DNA of 64,000 nt from Bacteroidetes bacterium UBA1941 (GTDB taxonomy: Bacteria > Bacteroidota > Bacteroidia > Chitinophagales > LD1). This document shows, one piece after another, positions 32,760 through 41,347 of the stretch (position 1 is its first letter; each line of letters starts with the position of its first letter). Below the pieces are notes generated by a model. The model ran no database searches. It saw only the letters and a program-made list of their open reading frames with translations, and was not told the DNA's origin. Where the stretch lies: the NCBI GenBank assembly GCA_002336805.1, contig DDEZ01000002.1, forward strand, positions 1-64,000, written 5' to 3'. A program made the position numbers and the translations under genes.

Positions 32760-35700
32760 TTAAAATTTCACGCTTACATTAAAACCGATAGACCTTTCAG
32801 TCGGCTTTGAGCCACCTTCAAATCCCTGTACGTTGCCAGCATTTGTCGCTGACTCAGGATCTACGTTTGGCACGTTCTTTTTCAGGATGGCCAGGTTGCG
32901 CCCTATGATACCGACTGATACCCCCCTGATAGGTGTATTGGTAAATAGCTTAGACGGCAGCTGGTACATCAGCCTCAGCTCGCGAAATTTGACAAAAGAT
33001 GCGTCATAAACATTCTGTCTCGCTGGGCCGAAGTATCCATTACCTGTGCCGTTTTGATAGTAATCTATCGCTGATACACGTACATCGTTTGGTGTACCAT
33101 CGCTAGTAGGATTGCCAGTGACGGGATCTGTACCTGTCTGCTTCACCCCCGGTACTATCAGGCCTGTCTCACGTACATTGTTGGCTGCAGTGATAGCCAG
33201 TGTGCCATCGTACTGACCCCACATATTGGTGATAGAGAATAGCTTGCCGCCTTTCTGGAAGTCAAAGAGTGCATAGAGAGAAAGGCCCTTATACGAGAGG
33301 GTGGTAGATACCCCTCCGGTAAAGTCCGGCAGGATCGAGCCGAGTGGCTTTACCGTAGGAGAAACCAGGTACTGGCCATCTGACCCGACGATCTTATTAC
33401 CCTTGGAATCATAGACAAAGTCTGTGGCTACGATCTGTCCATAAGGCAAGCCCGGGCGCACCTCCAGCGTAGCAGCAAACGGTGCGGTACCGAGGTTGAG
33501 GCTTGTCACCTCATTGCCAGCGGCATCTTTATACAGTTCCTTTACCGTGTTGTAGTTCTTTGCCCAGTTGAATCCAATACTCCACTCAAAACCTTTTTTG
33601 GTCCTGACAGGCACAAAGGTAGTAGCGAGTTCTACGCCCTGGTTTTGCAGCGTACCAGCATTGGTATAGCGGTAAGCATTGCCTGCAGCTCCGCTCACCT
33701 CCACAGGGAAGATGTTGTCCTTCGTCACAGTATGATAGAAGGCAGCATCAATCTTTACCCTGTCTTGCAGGAATCCGAGCTCGAGGCCCACCTCCCATGA
33801 GGTTACCTTTTCCGGCTTGAGGCTTGGATTGTTAAATGTATTAGGCACGACGTACATTGGGAAGGAACCATAGCTAGGTCCCACTTGTGGTAGTGTAGAT
33901 GTTTTATATGGTGCCGGATCATTCTGAGCTACGGTCCATCCGCCGCGTATCTTGCCAAAGCTAAGCACTTTCTTGTTTTTCAGCAGCTCGCTGAATACAA
34001 AGCTACCTGATACTGACGGGTAGAAGAAGGTCATTTTATTGGATGGAATGGTAGGTGAGTACAGTGAAGATGACCAGTCATTACGCATGGTCACATCTAT
34101 GTATACCATATGCTTGAATCCCAGTGACAAGCTACCGAATACTGAGTTTACTCTTTTCTGATAACGGTAGTTGTTTACTGCTATCTTATCCTTTGAGTTT
34201 TCCAGCATATACCATCCAGGGATATTGATACCGCCCTGAGTGGCGCTGAGATTGTCCCTGTAGTTTTGGTCACGCCTGTTCATACCTATCATAGCAGAGA
34301 TATCAAAAACATCACGGAAGGCCTTCTGCGCAGTGAGTGTACCCTCGTAGTTGTTTTCCATCACCGCTATCTGCTCCAGGCTATAGCCCGGTGTGCTACC
34401 GCTGGCGGTAGCAGCACCTACCGCTACACGTTCTTCCCTGATTTCATTGTAGAAGTCAGTAGTGAATTTGCCCTTGGCGGTGAGCCATGAGGTGAGCTTC
34501 CAGCCCAGCTCCGCTACACCAAAGACGCGGTCACGGTGGTCGTTTTCATAGTTCTCATATTGCCTCCAGTATGGATTGTCCCAGAAGTATGGGCTATAAG
34601 TACCTAGAAAATTTCCGGCGTCATCATAGTTTGGAGCGAGGTTCCAGGCCCTTTGGGTGCCATCTGGGTTCTTATAATTTCTCAGGTCCTTGATATCCAG
34701 CTGGCGCTGAAACCACTGCGTGAAGTTTGAGAAGATACTATTGTATCCTACCTGTGGTCTGCCTGTGCCCTCGTTGTGCACGTAGGTAGCGGTGACATTT
34801 GCGTAGATCTTATCCGTAAAATTGTAATTGCCGCTAAAGCTGATCGTATTCCTTTTCAGATTTGAATTTGGAACTGTACCCTTCTGTGTCAGGTTTGAGA
34901 ATGACGCTCGGAAGCCGCCCTTGTCATTGGCTCCATCGAATGCGACGTTGGTATTGGCCATATAGCCTTTCTCAAAGAAGTCCTTTACGTTATTAGGGTG
35001 AGCTATATACGGAGTGGCCTTGCCGTAGGTAGGATCTGTGGGATTGTAGCTGCCATACTGTCTGACCAGCCTGCCATCTATCTTTGGCCCCCAGCTGGCA
35101 TCATCCTCCAGGCGCACACGCTGCTGGGTAGGATCAGTCTCATCTGGCACGAATGATGGTCCGTAGCCTCCACCATATTCATTTTGATAATTCGGCAGGG
35201 CGTATACTTCGCTAAACATCATGTTTTCTGTCACCGTCACGCCTATAGGAGATTTGCCTTTCTCACCGGCTTTCTTGGTTCCCTTCTTTGTCGTGATGAG
35301 GATCACACCGTTGATACCACGGTTGCCGTAGAGGGCAGTGGCTGGACCGCCTTTGAGTACGTTGATAGTCTCTATATCATCAGCATTGAGGTCAGATACC
35401 GCATTGCCATAGTCATAGCCCTGAGCACCACGGTCTACGTCTACTGTTGAGATGTTAGAGTTATCTACTACGATACCGTCTATGACAAAGAGGGGTTGAT
35501 TATTACCGGTCAGGGATTTGATACCGCGTATAGTGATGCGCGATGAGCCCCCTATATTGCTATTGCCACTGATCTGCACACCTGCTACTTTGCCTGAGAG
35601 GTTATTGATGAGGTTAGCATCTTTTGATGTATTGATATCATCTCCTTTGATTTCCTGTGTGGCATAGCCGAGGGCCTTCTTTTCACGCTTCACGCCGAGG

Positions 35701-36023
35701 GCTGTCACTACTACATCATCCAGTTGTTTTTCATTTTCATCCAGTACTATATCCAGCACGAGCCCCGTGATGGTGACAGTTTTGGATTTCATACCCGTAT
35801 AGGATACGACCAGGGTGGTAGCATTGTCAGGCACCTGCAGGCTGTACTTGCCGTCGATATCGGAGGTGGTCCCGATAGTAGTTTTCTCGACTAGCACCAC
35901 GGCGCCGATCACTGGTTGTTTGTCTTTGGCAGACGTGACCACGCCCGTTATAGTACGTTGACTATAAGCAAATTGGACAGACGCGATCAGTATGACAAAG
36001 ACGGAGAGTAGCTTTTGCTTCAT
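32760..36023 (-). CDS. SusC/RagA family TonB-linked outer-membrane transporter
   Basis: A full-length (1087 aa) SusC-type transporter. Signal peptide (1-21), a carboxypeptidase-regulatory-like domain (about 22-98, GVVTSAKDKQPVIGAVVLVE), then the family signature ALGVKREKKALGYATQEI (about 108-125). The plug domain runs to about 245 with GINGVILITTKKG, and a 22-strand barrel ends in SIGFNVSVKF. It imports nutrient delivered by the SusD protein using TonB energy. First gene of the operon; a TATCTTTG box lies 46 bp upstream. Confidence 0.96.
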   Translation of the reverse strand: MKQKLLSVFVILIASVQFAYSQRTITGVVTSAKDKQPVIGAVVLVEKTTIGTTSDIDGKYSLQVPDNATTLVVSYTGMKSKTVTITGLVLDIVLDENEKQLDDVVVTALGVKREKKALGYATQEIKGDDINTSKDANLINNLSGKVAGVQISGNSNIGGSSRITIRGIKSLTGNNQPLFVIDGIVVDNSNISTVDVDRGAQGYDYGNAVSDLNADDIETINVLKGGPATALYGNRGINGVILITTKKGTKKAGEKGKSPIGVTVTENMMFSEVYALPNYQNEYGGGYGPSFVPDETDPTQQRVRLEDDASWGPKIDGRLVRQYGSYNPTDPTYGKATPYIAHPNNVKDFFEKGYMANTNVAFDGANDKGGFRASFSNLTQKGTVPNSNLKRNTISFSGNYNFTDKIYANVTATYVHNEGTGRPQVGYNSIFSNFTQWFQRQLDIKDLRNYKNPDGTQRAWNLAPNYDDAGNFLGTYSPYFWDNPYWRQYENYENDHRDRVFGVAELGWKLTSWLTAKGKFTTDFYNEIREERVAVGAATASGSTPGYSLEQIAVMENNYEGTLTAQKAFRDVFDISAMIGMNRRDQNYRDNLSATQGGINIPGWYMLENSKDKIAVNNYRYQKRVNSVFGSLSLGFKHMVYIDVTMRNDWSSSLYSPTIPSNKMTFFYPSVSGSFVFSELLKNKKVLSFGKIRGGWTVAQNDPAPYKTSTLPQVGPSYGSFPMYVVPNTFNNPSLKPEKVTSWEVGLELGFLQDRVKIDAAFYHTVTKDNIFPVEVSGAAGNAYRYTNAGTLQNQGVELATTFVPVRTKKGFEWSIGFNWAKNYNTVKELYKDAAGNEVTSLNLGTAPFAATLEVRPGLPYGQIVATDFVYDSKGNKIVGSDGQYLVSPTVKPLGSILPDFTGGVSTTLSYKGLSLYALFDFQKGGKLFSITNMWGQYDGTLAITAANNVRETGLIVPGVKQTGTDPVTGNPTSDGTPNDVRVSAIDYYQNGTGNGYFGPARQNVYDASFVKFRELRLMYQLPSKLFTNTPIRGVSVGIIGRNLAILKKNVPNVDPESATNAGNVQGFEGGSKPTERSIGFNVSVKF

Positions 36024-36069
36024 ACTTGTTTCGTTTAGATTAAGAAATAATGAATAGGATCACTTTCAC

Positions 36070-36077
36070 CAAAGATA
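36070..36077 (-). promoter_or_regulatory. -7 box TATCTTTG of the SusC operon
   Basis: An 8/8 match to TAnnTTTG 46 bases upstream of the SusC start; no TTG at standard spacing. No sigma/anti-sigma pair or hybrid two-component gene is adjacent. The rest of the 221-bp divergent gap shows no further recognisable element. Confidence 0.5.
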
Positions 36078-36244
36078 ATATGCTAAAAGGACTTGTTATA
36101 TAATTTTAACAGAAATACAATGCGCGACAGATATTTTTTACGCAGCCGTGACCGGCTTATTCCCAGTCCCATAGGTGCACATTGTTCTGTTTATAAGTCA
36201 CCACAGCACTACCCGCCTTTAGTCTTTCATTTGTTTGGGATATC

Positions 36245-37696
36245 ATGAGCAGTGTCATTATTTTATCTATCGTAGCCATCTACTTTGCGGCGCTGCTGGT
36301 CATAGCGTGGGTCACCTCACGCGGTGCCGGCAATAGCCACTTCTTTATAGGTCAGCGGGATAGCCGGTGGTACCTGGTGGCCTATGGCATGATAGGGACG
36401 TCACTATCCGGAGTCACCTTTATGAGCGTACCGGGCAAGGTACACGCAGATCATTTCTTCTATTTTCAGTTGATAGCGGGCAACTTCGTCGGTTATATGA
36501 TCGTGGCCTTTGTGCTGCTGCCCCTCTACTACAGGCTCCACCTCACCTCTATATACAGCTATCTGGGAGAGCGGTTTGGCAGGGTCAGCCACAGGACCGG
36601 CACTTCTTTCTTCCTGCTATCGCGCACGCTGGGGGCGTCAGCGCGCATCTATCTGGTGCTCAATGTACTGCAAGTCTTTATCCTGAATCAGTGGGGAGTA
36701 CCCTTTGTAGTGACGGCAGGGGTCATACTGGTCATGATATTGCTCTACACCTTTCAGGGTGGGGTGAAAACCATCGTATGGACAGATACCCTGCAGACCA
36801 CCTTTATGCTGCTGGCGCTGGTCATGACCATCTGGTACATCTGCGATGGGCTAGGCCTATCTGCGGGAGCCCTGATGGGCAGGCTGTCCGCACGGGGTGA
36901 CATACAGGTGATCAATACCGACTGGCGGTCACCGTCCTTTTTTATCAAGCAGGTACTGTCCGGCATCTTTATCTCCGTAGCTATGATGGGCCTGGACCAG
37001 GAGATGATGCAAAAGAACATCTCAGTGAAGACACTAGGCGATGCTCAAAAGAACATGGTCGTCTTTAGCGTGATCCTGATCGCGGTCAATCTGCTCTTCC
37101 TCACGCTGGGCGGGGCGCTCTACCTGTATCTCGATAACCACCCGCTGCCCGATATGCCTATGGGAGATGCGGTCTTCCCCACGGTTGCACTGCGTCTGCT
37201 GCCTCCTGTAGCGGGCCTGCTCTTTATCCTCGGGCTGATATCGGCCCTATTCCCCAGTGCAGATGGGGCCATCACAGCGTTGACATCCTCCTTTTGCATA
37301 GATATACTGGACCTCAATAACCAATCACGGACAGAAGATCAAAAGACACTTACCCGCAAGACGGTACACCTCAGCGTAGCCGTCGTCTTCCTGGTGTGTA
37401 TCCTGGTCTTCAAATGGATAGATACTAAGTCTGTGATAGATGTGATCCTGAAGATAGCCGGCTACACCTATGGACCGCTGGTAGCATTGTTTGGCCTGGG
37501 CCTATACTCACGCCGAAGGCTGACAGAGAAGTGGGTGCCGGTGGTGTGCATCGCATCTCCTATGATCACTTTTATCGTAGATAAGTATTCTAAAGAAATA
37601 TTTGGCGGCTACCAGATGGGATTTGAGTCCGCCTTCGTCAATGTAGTGATCACACTACTAGGACTATTATTGATCAGTAAAAAAGAAAGTAAATGA
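36245..37696 (+). CDS. sodium:solute symporter family protein
   Basis: A 483-aa inner-membrane symporter with about 13 hydrophobic segments. SSS-family features are present: the N-terminal helix followed by FFIGQRDSRWYLVAYGMIGTS-type sequence (key residues RDSRWY and GMIGTSLSGVTF, 41-61), the loop GGVKTIVWTDTLQT (about 172-185), and LISALFPSADGAITALTSSF (about 332-351). The substrate (sugar, proline or sialic-acid type) cannot be read. Its stop codon overlaps the start of the next gene by 4 bp. Confidence 0.9.
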   Translation: MSSVIILSIVAIYFAALLVIAWVTSRGAGNSHFFIGQRDSRWYLVAYGMIGTSLSGVTFMSVPGKVHADHFFYFQLIAGNFVGYMIVAFVLLPLYYRLHLTSIYSYLGERFGRVSHRTGTSFFLLSRTLGASARIYLVLNVLQVFILNQWGVPFVVTAGVILVMILLYTFQGGVKTIVWTDTLQTTFMLLALVMTIWYICDGLGLSAGALMGRLSARGDIQVINTDWRSPSFFIKQVLSGIFISVAMMGLDQEMMQKNISVKTLGDAQKNMVVFSVILIAVNLLFLTLGGALYLYLDNHPLPDMPMGDAVFPTVALRLLPPVAGLLFILGLISALFPSADGAITALTSSFCIDILDLNNQSRTEDQKTLTRKTVHLSVAVVFLVCILVFKWIDTKSVIDVILKIAGYTYGPLVALFGLGLYSRRRLTEKWVPVVCIASPMITFIVDKYSKEIFGGYQMGFESAFVNVVITLLGLLLISKKESK

Positions 37697-38367
37697 AAGA
37701 CAAGAAGTGGACGGCCCATCATGGGGATGCGGCCTGGAGGATGTTTAAGATCATGGCAGAATTTGCAGATGGCTTTGACCGTATGGAGCGCTTTGGGCCC
37801 TGCATTTCTATATTCGGTTCTGCGCGTACACGCGAGGAAAACCCGTATTATGACCTGACGGTCAAAACTGCCGAGAAGCTGGGTAAAGAGGGCTATGGCA
37901 TCATCACCGGTGGTGGCCCGGGCATCATGGAGGCGGGCAACCGTGGCGCCTACAATGTAAAAGCAAAATCAGTGGGCCTGCACATCGTATTGCCAAAAGA
38001 AGAAGCGGCCAATAAGTATGTGGACCAGAATAAGATCTTCATGTTCCGGTACTTTTTTGCACGCAAGGTGATGTTCATCAAGTATGCGCAGGCCTTCGTC
38101 TATATGCCGGGGGGCTTCGGTACGATGGATGAGTTGTTTGAAGTGATGACGCTGGTACAGACCCGCAAGATAGCCCGCGTGCCGATCATACTGATGGGCA
38201 AGAGCTACTGGAGCGGCCTCATAGACTGGATCAAGAGCACCATGCTCACCGAGCGCAATATCAATGCAGAGGACCTGGACCTCTTCCACGTCACAGACGA
38301 TCCGGATGAGGTGGTGAAGATCATCCGAGCGCACTACAAGAAGGCAGAGCTAAAGCCTAACTTCTAG
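37693..38367 (+). CDS. LOG family protein (TIGR00730-type Rossmann fold)
   Basis: A 224-aa LOG-like protein with the nucleotide-handling motifs GGGPGIMEAGNRGA (about 76-89) and PGGFGTMDELFE (about 136-147). Family members are cytokinin-riboside phosphoribohydrolases or related nucleotide monophosphate hydrolases; lysine decarboxylase annotations are historical errors. Cytoplasmic. It overlaps the symporter gene by 4 bp (ATGA), so the two are translationally coupled, which hints at nucleoside-related uptake (inference). Confidence 0.88.
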   Translation: MKDKKWTAHHGDAAWRMFKIMAEFADGFDRMERFGPCISIFGSARTREENPYYDLTVKTAEKLGKEGYGIITGGGPGIMEAGNRGAYNVKAKSVGLHIVLPKEEAANKYVDQNKIFMFRYFFARKVMFIKYAQAFVYMPGGFGTMDELFEVMTLVQTRKIARVPIILMGKSYWSGLIDWIKSTMLTERNINAEDLDLFHVTDDPDEVVKIIRAHYKKAELKPNF

Positions 38368-38453
38368 GCCGTACTGCCATTTTTCTGTCACATTGTTTTC
38401 ATAGCCTTCACGCTGCGGATGGTGTGTGCTACATTTATAGGAAACTCACCACT

Positions 38454-39218
38454 ATGAAGCACAAACTACACCTCACTATCCCCACTCCCTGCCACGAGCG
38501 CTGGGACGAGATGACGCCCACAGACCGGGGCGCCTTCTGTCATAGCTGTAGGAAGGAAGTCATTGATTTCTCCGCCATGACCGATGCAGATGTGATACGC
38601 TGGCTAGAGCAGCATAATACCGCCTGTGGCCGCTTTCGCGCAGACCAGCTGGACCGCGATATGAGTTTGCCCCTAGTAAATAATAGCCCGCTGCGCTGGA
38701 AAGTATTGCTCATGAGCATGCTGCCGGCCTTCTCCCTCACTCCGCTCGCTGCACGTGCTGTACTGCCCGCGCCGATGGATCAGATGCCGCAAAAAAGTAA
38801 AGCTGATACAGCTACCGCAAAAGTAGACACGACCACATCGGCCTGCGACACAACACTTATAGGCGTTTGCGGAAAAGTATTGGACGAAAACGGCGAAGGC
38901 CTGATAGGAGCCACAGTACAGATCACCGACGATCAAGGCAAAACAACCGGTCAAGGCTGTGCCGCAGACCTTGATGGCAATTTCACTATCCCACTACAGC
39001 AGCCAGATACAGTAAATCTGAAAGTGACCAGCATTGGCTATGAGACCCAACTATTGATACGGATACCGGCAGGCCATCCCTATATTGTTTTTAAGATGAA
39101 GCCGATGCCAGCGACTACCGGGGAGATCATAATGGTAGGAGGCTTGGTAGGTCACCGCCCTACTACAGCTCAAAGGATCAAGTGGTGGTTTCGCCGTACC
39201 TTTCACCACAGGGGTTAA
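38454..39218 (+). CDS. Cys4-domain membrane protein with carboxypeptidase-regulatory-like domain (tandem copy 1)
   Basis: A 254-aa protein with three parts. The N-terminal domain (1-62) holds four conserved cysteines (13, 29, 32, 58) in IPTPCHERW, GAFCHSC and CGRF, which look like a metal or redox site. A membrane segment spans about 80-101. The C-terminal beta-sandwich (about 135-215, GKVLDENGEGLIGATVQI) is of the carboxypeptidase-regulatory type. It ends with a basic WWFRRTFHHRG tail. No signal peptide precedes the Cys domain, so that domain should be cytoplasmic. The next gene is a tandem paralogue. The start at 38454 is preferred to one 10 codons earlier. Confidence 0.75.
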   Translation: MKHKLHLTIPTPCHERWDEMTPTDRGAFCHSCRKEVIDFSAMTDADVIRWLEQHNTACGRFRADQLDRDMSLPLVNNSPLRWKVLLMSMLPAFSLTPLAARAVLPAPMDQMPQKSKADTATAKVDTTTSACDTTLIGVCGKVLDENGEGLIGATVQITDDQGKTTGQGCAADLDGNFTIPLQQPDTVNLKVTSIGYETQLLIRIPAGHPYIVFKMKPMPATTGEIIMVGGLVGHRPTTAQRIKWWFRRTFHHRG

Positions 39219-39290
39219 AAAAGGCTAATTAAGGCTTGTCGTTTCTGCCGAAGCGTTTGGGCTTGTGTATCTTCGGGTAAACCCGCAGCC

Positions 39291-39950
39291 ATGAAACGGT
39301 CCTCTCTATACATTTCTATCCCTACTCCCTGCCATGAACGGTGGGAAGCTATGACGGCTACAGACCGTGGGGCTTTCTGCCAGAACTGTAGCACGGAGGT
39401 CGTAGATTTCAGCGCCATGACAGATAGTGAGCTGCTGTCGTTTTTTGCCGGAGGCAAAACGGGCTGCGGCAGATTCCGCACAGACCAGGTGGGTGTGCCT
39501 ATCACATCATCGGTGCTGCATAATGGACCCACGAGATGGCGTGCGGTATTCTTTTCGTTGCTGCCCTTTTTATCTCTACGAGTTGCGGCCACTCCTGACC
39601 AGTATCGTCGGGACCTTGTGGCGACAGATATGACCATGCACCCGCAGCCACTGGCCACTCACACTACCCAGCTCCCCCTCATCACAGAGGTAGAAAGAGA
39701 GCCGGTCCATGCAGACACGACTGTCTACATGCCTGAGGTGACAGCAGTAGGAGCTGCTAACCATTTAGTATTAGGTCTTATCATTCAAGGCATTGACCTG
39801 CCTCCGCTGCCAGAGGCAGATGGCCATACGCCACATCGCCGAGGCCACGCCACACAGTTCCTCTCACCAAAGAAAGAGCGTAAGCATTGGTTGCGGCGCT
39901 TTCTACGACTGAGTAGTGTCAAGATGCGGCTATCCGGTCTATCGCCTTAG
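39291..39950 (+). CDS. Cys4-domain membrane protein (tandem copy 2)
   Basis: A 219-aa paralogue of the preceding gene. The N-terminal domain is closely similar: IPTPCHERW, TDRGAFCQNC, VDFSAMTD and CGRFRTDQ with cysteines 14, 30, 33 and 59. A membrane segment follows (about 80-100). The C-terminal part is different and has no clear regulatory-like sandwich. It also ends in a basic stretch (KKERKHWLRRFLRL). The N-terminal domain is thus the conserved module and the periplasmic part varies. Its last 32 bp overlap the convergent pterin-carbinolamine dehydratase gene. Confidence 0.72.
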   Translation: MKRSSLYISIPTPCHERWEAMTATDRGAFCQNCSTEVVDFSAMTDSELLSFFAGGKTGCGRFRTDQVGVPITSSVLHNGPTRWRAVFFSLLPFLSLRVAATPDQYRRDLVATDMTMHPQPLATHTTQLPLITEVEREPVHADTTVYMPEVTAVGAANHLVLGLIIQGIDLPPLPEADGHTPHRRGHATQFLSPKKERKHWLRRFLRLSSVKMRLSGLSP

Positions 39951-40158
39951 CCAGCTCGCGGTCTTTGTCCGTCACTATATCGCCGGCATCGTGGGTGCTG
40001 AGTTTGAAAGAGACTTTATTATAGACATTGGTCCACTCGGGGTGGTGGTCCATCTCATCGGCTATCGCAGCCACCTGCACCATAAAGGCAAATGCCTCCT
40101 TGAAATCCTTAAACTCAAAGGTGCGGGTCAGTTTGTTGTTTTCTTCTTTCCAGATCAT
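39919..40158 (-). CDS. pterin-4a-carbinolamine dehydratase
   Basis: A 79-aa PCD/DCoH-type enzyme, which dehydrates 4a-hydroxytetrahydrobiopterin formed by aromatic amino-acid hydroxylases. The signature DEMDHHPEW with His38/His39/Pro40, the second His in STHDAG (about 56), and the C-terminal Asp region are present. It is shorter than typical enzymes (about 95-105 aa) at the N-terminus but keeps the active site. No hydroxylase is nearby. It lies downstream of metF on the same strand, separated by the palindromic repeat element. Confidence 0.88.
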   Translation of the reverse strand: MIWKEENNKLTRTFEFKDFKEAFAFMVQVAAIADEMDHHPEWTNVYNKVSFKLSTHDAGDIVTDKDRELAKAIDRIAAS

Positions 40159-40187
40159 AGAGAAGCATTAAGTAGTTAGTAGTAAGT

Positions 40188-40242
40188 ATTAAGACAATGC
40201 AAATACTTGTATGGAGTAATGAGTATTGCGTATTGAGATAAT
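40188..40242. repeat. imperfect palindromic element, copy 2 (behind metF)
   Basis: Outer arms ATTAAGACAATGC (40188-40200) and TATTGAGATAAT (40231-40242) match the metH-leader copy; the inner arms are AATACT and AGTATT instead of CGCACT and AGTGCG. Preceded in both copies by a TAGTAGT-rich stretch. Confidence 0.6.
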
Positions 40243-40286
40243 GCAAGCAACAAACTATGTGCCTGATGTGATTTGTATTAAGCCTT

Positions 40287-40302
40287 ACCCTTTGGGAAGG
40301 GT
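40287..40302. repeat. hairpin ACCCTT-TGGG-AAGGGT behind metF
   Basis: A perfect 6-bp hairpin followed by GGATGGGGTGAGGGG, 22 bp beyond the metF stop. It looks like a dispersed intergenic palindrome and could act as a weak terminator; no T-run. Confidence 0.35.
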
Positions 40303-40323
40303 TGGATGGGGTGAGGGGCTGTA

Positions 40324-41283
40324 TCAAAACACCTCCCGCGCTATCTCTATGGTCTCGCTGCTGCGGCTCATAGTGTAGTAGTGCAGCACGGGTACGCCGG
40401 CTTTCTTCAGCTCCTTAGACTGCTCTATGCACCACTTCACGCCTATCTCGCGGGCGGCTTTATCGTCCTTGGCTTTCTCCACCTCATCTACGAGCGCCTC
40501 AGGCAGATTGACATGAAAGATGGACGGAAGCGCCTTGATCTGGCTCTTGCGGTAGATAGGCTTCAGCCCCGGTATGATAGGGACATTGATACCCATCTCA
40601 CGGCACTTTTTCTCAAAGTCAAAGAAGTATTTATTGTCAAAGAAAAACTGCGTTACAATGTAGTCTGCACCCGCATCTACTTTTTCCTTTAGACGTTTGA
40701 GGTCAGAGGTCATATTGGGCGCCTCAAAGTGTTTCTCCGGATAGGCCGCCACACCGATGCAGAAGTCTGTCTTCATCTCATTTTGCGTCTCCTCATGCAG
40801 GAAGCGGCCATTGTTCATATTGGCCACCTGCTTCACCAGGTCAGAGGCATAGTTATAGGCGGCTTTGGCATTTTGCTCCAGCTTCTTAGGGCCTTTGTCT
40901 GGGTCACCTTTGAGCAGCAGCAGATTGTGTATGCCCAGGTAGTGCAGGGTGAAGAGCGCATCCTCGGTCTCCTCCTTAGTAAAGCCGCCGCAAACGAGGT
41001 GCGGCACCGTATCTACGCTAAATTTACCTTTCAGTGCAGCGCAGATACCTACGGTGCCGGGGCGCTTGCGCAGGGGCACCTCTTCTATCAGGCCGTCTAC
41101 GCGTTTCTTGTAGATCACCTCCTCCTTGTGATAGGTCACATCTATGAACGGTGGCTTAAACTCCATCAGCGGCTCTATGACCGTCTGCAGGTCATCTATG
41201 GTCTTGCCCTTTTGCGGGGGCAATACTTCAAGGGAAAACAAAGTCTTGCCATTGGCATTCTTGATGTGCTCGGTAACTTTCAC
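40324..41283 (-). CDS. metF: methylenetetrahydrofolate reductase
   Basis: A 319-aa MetF, the FAD enzyme that reduces methylene-THF to methyl-THF for MetH. The N-terminal SLEVLPPQKG (17-26) carries the catalytic Glu. DVTYHKE, LLLLKGDPDKGPKKL (about 120-134) and the FAD-site GADYIVTQFFFD (about 205-216) are present. Start codon GTG at 41283. Unlike metH, no SAM riboswitch precedes it: only 64 bp separate it from the divergent gene. Confidence 0.95.
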   Translation of the reverse strand: MKVTEHIKNANGKTLFSLEVLPPQKGKTIDDLQTVIEPLMEFKPPFIDVTYHKEEVIYKKRVDGLIEEVPLRKRPGTVGICAALKGKFSVDTVPHLVCGGFTKEETEDALFTLHYLGIHNLLLLKGDPDKGPKKLEQNAKAAYNYASDLVKQVANMNNGRFLHEETQNEMKTDFCIGVAAYPEKHFEAPNMTSDLKRLKEKVDAGADYIVTQFFFDNKYFFDFEKKCREMGINVPIIPGLKPIYRKSQIKALPSIFHVNLPEALVDEVEKAKDDKAAREIGVKWCIEQSKELKKAGVPVLHYYTMSRSSETIEIAREVF

Positions 41284-41347
41284 GTGAGATTTTTAACGGT
41301 GCTAATCTATCACAAATCCATATTTTTATCATAGAAATCAGCGCGTG

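Noticed and set aside
37693..38367. Lysine decarboxylase annotation for the LOG-like protein
   Set aside because: The GGGPGIMEA and PGGFGT motifs belong to LOG-type phosphoribohydrolases; PLP-dependent decarboxylase motifs are absent.
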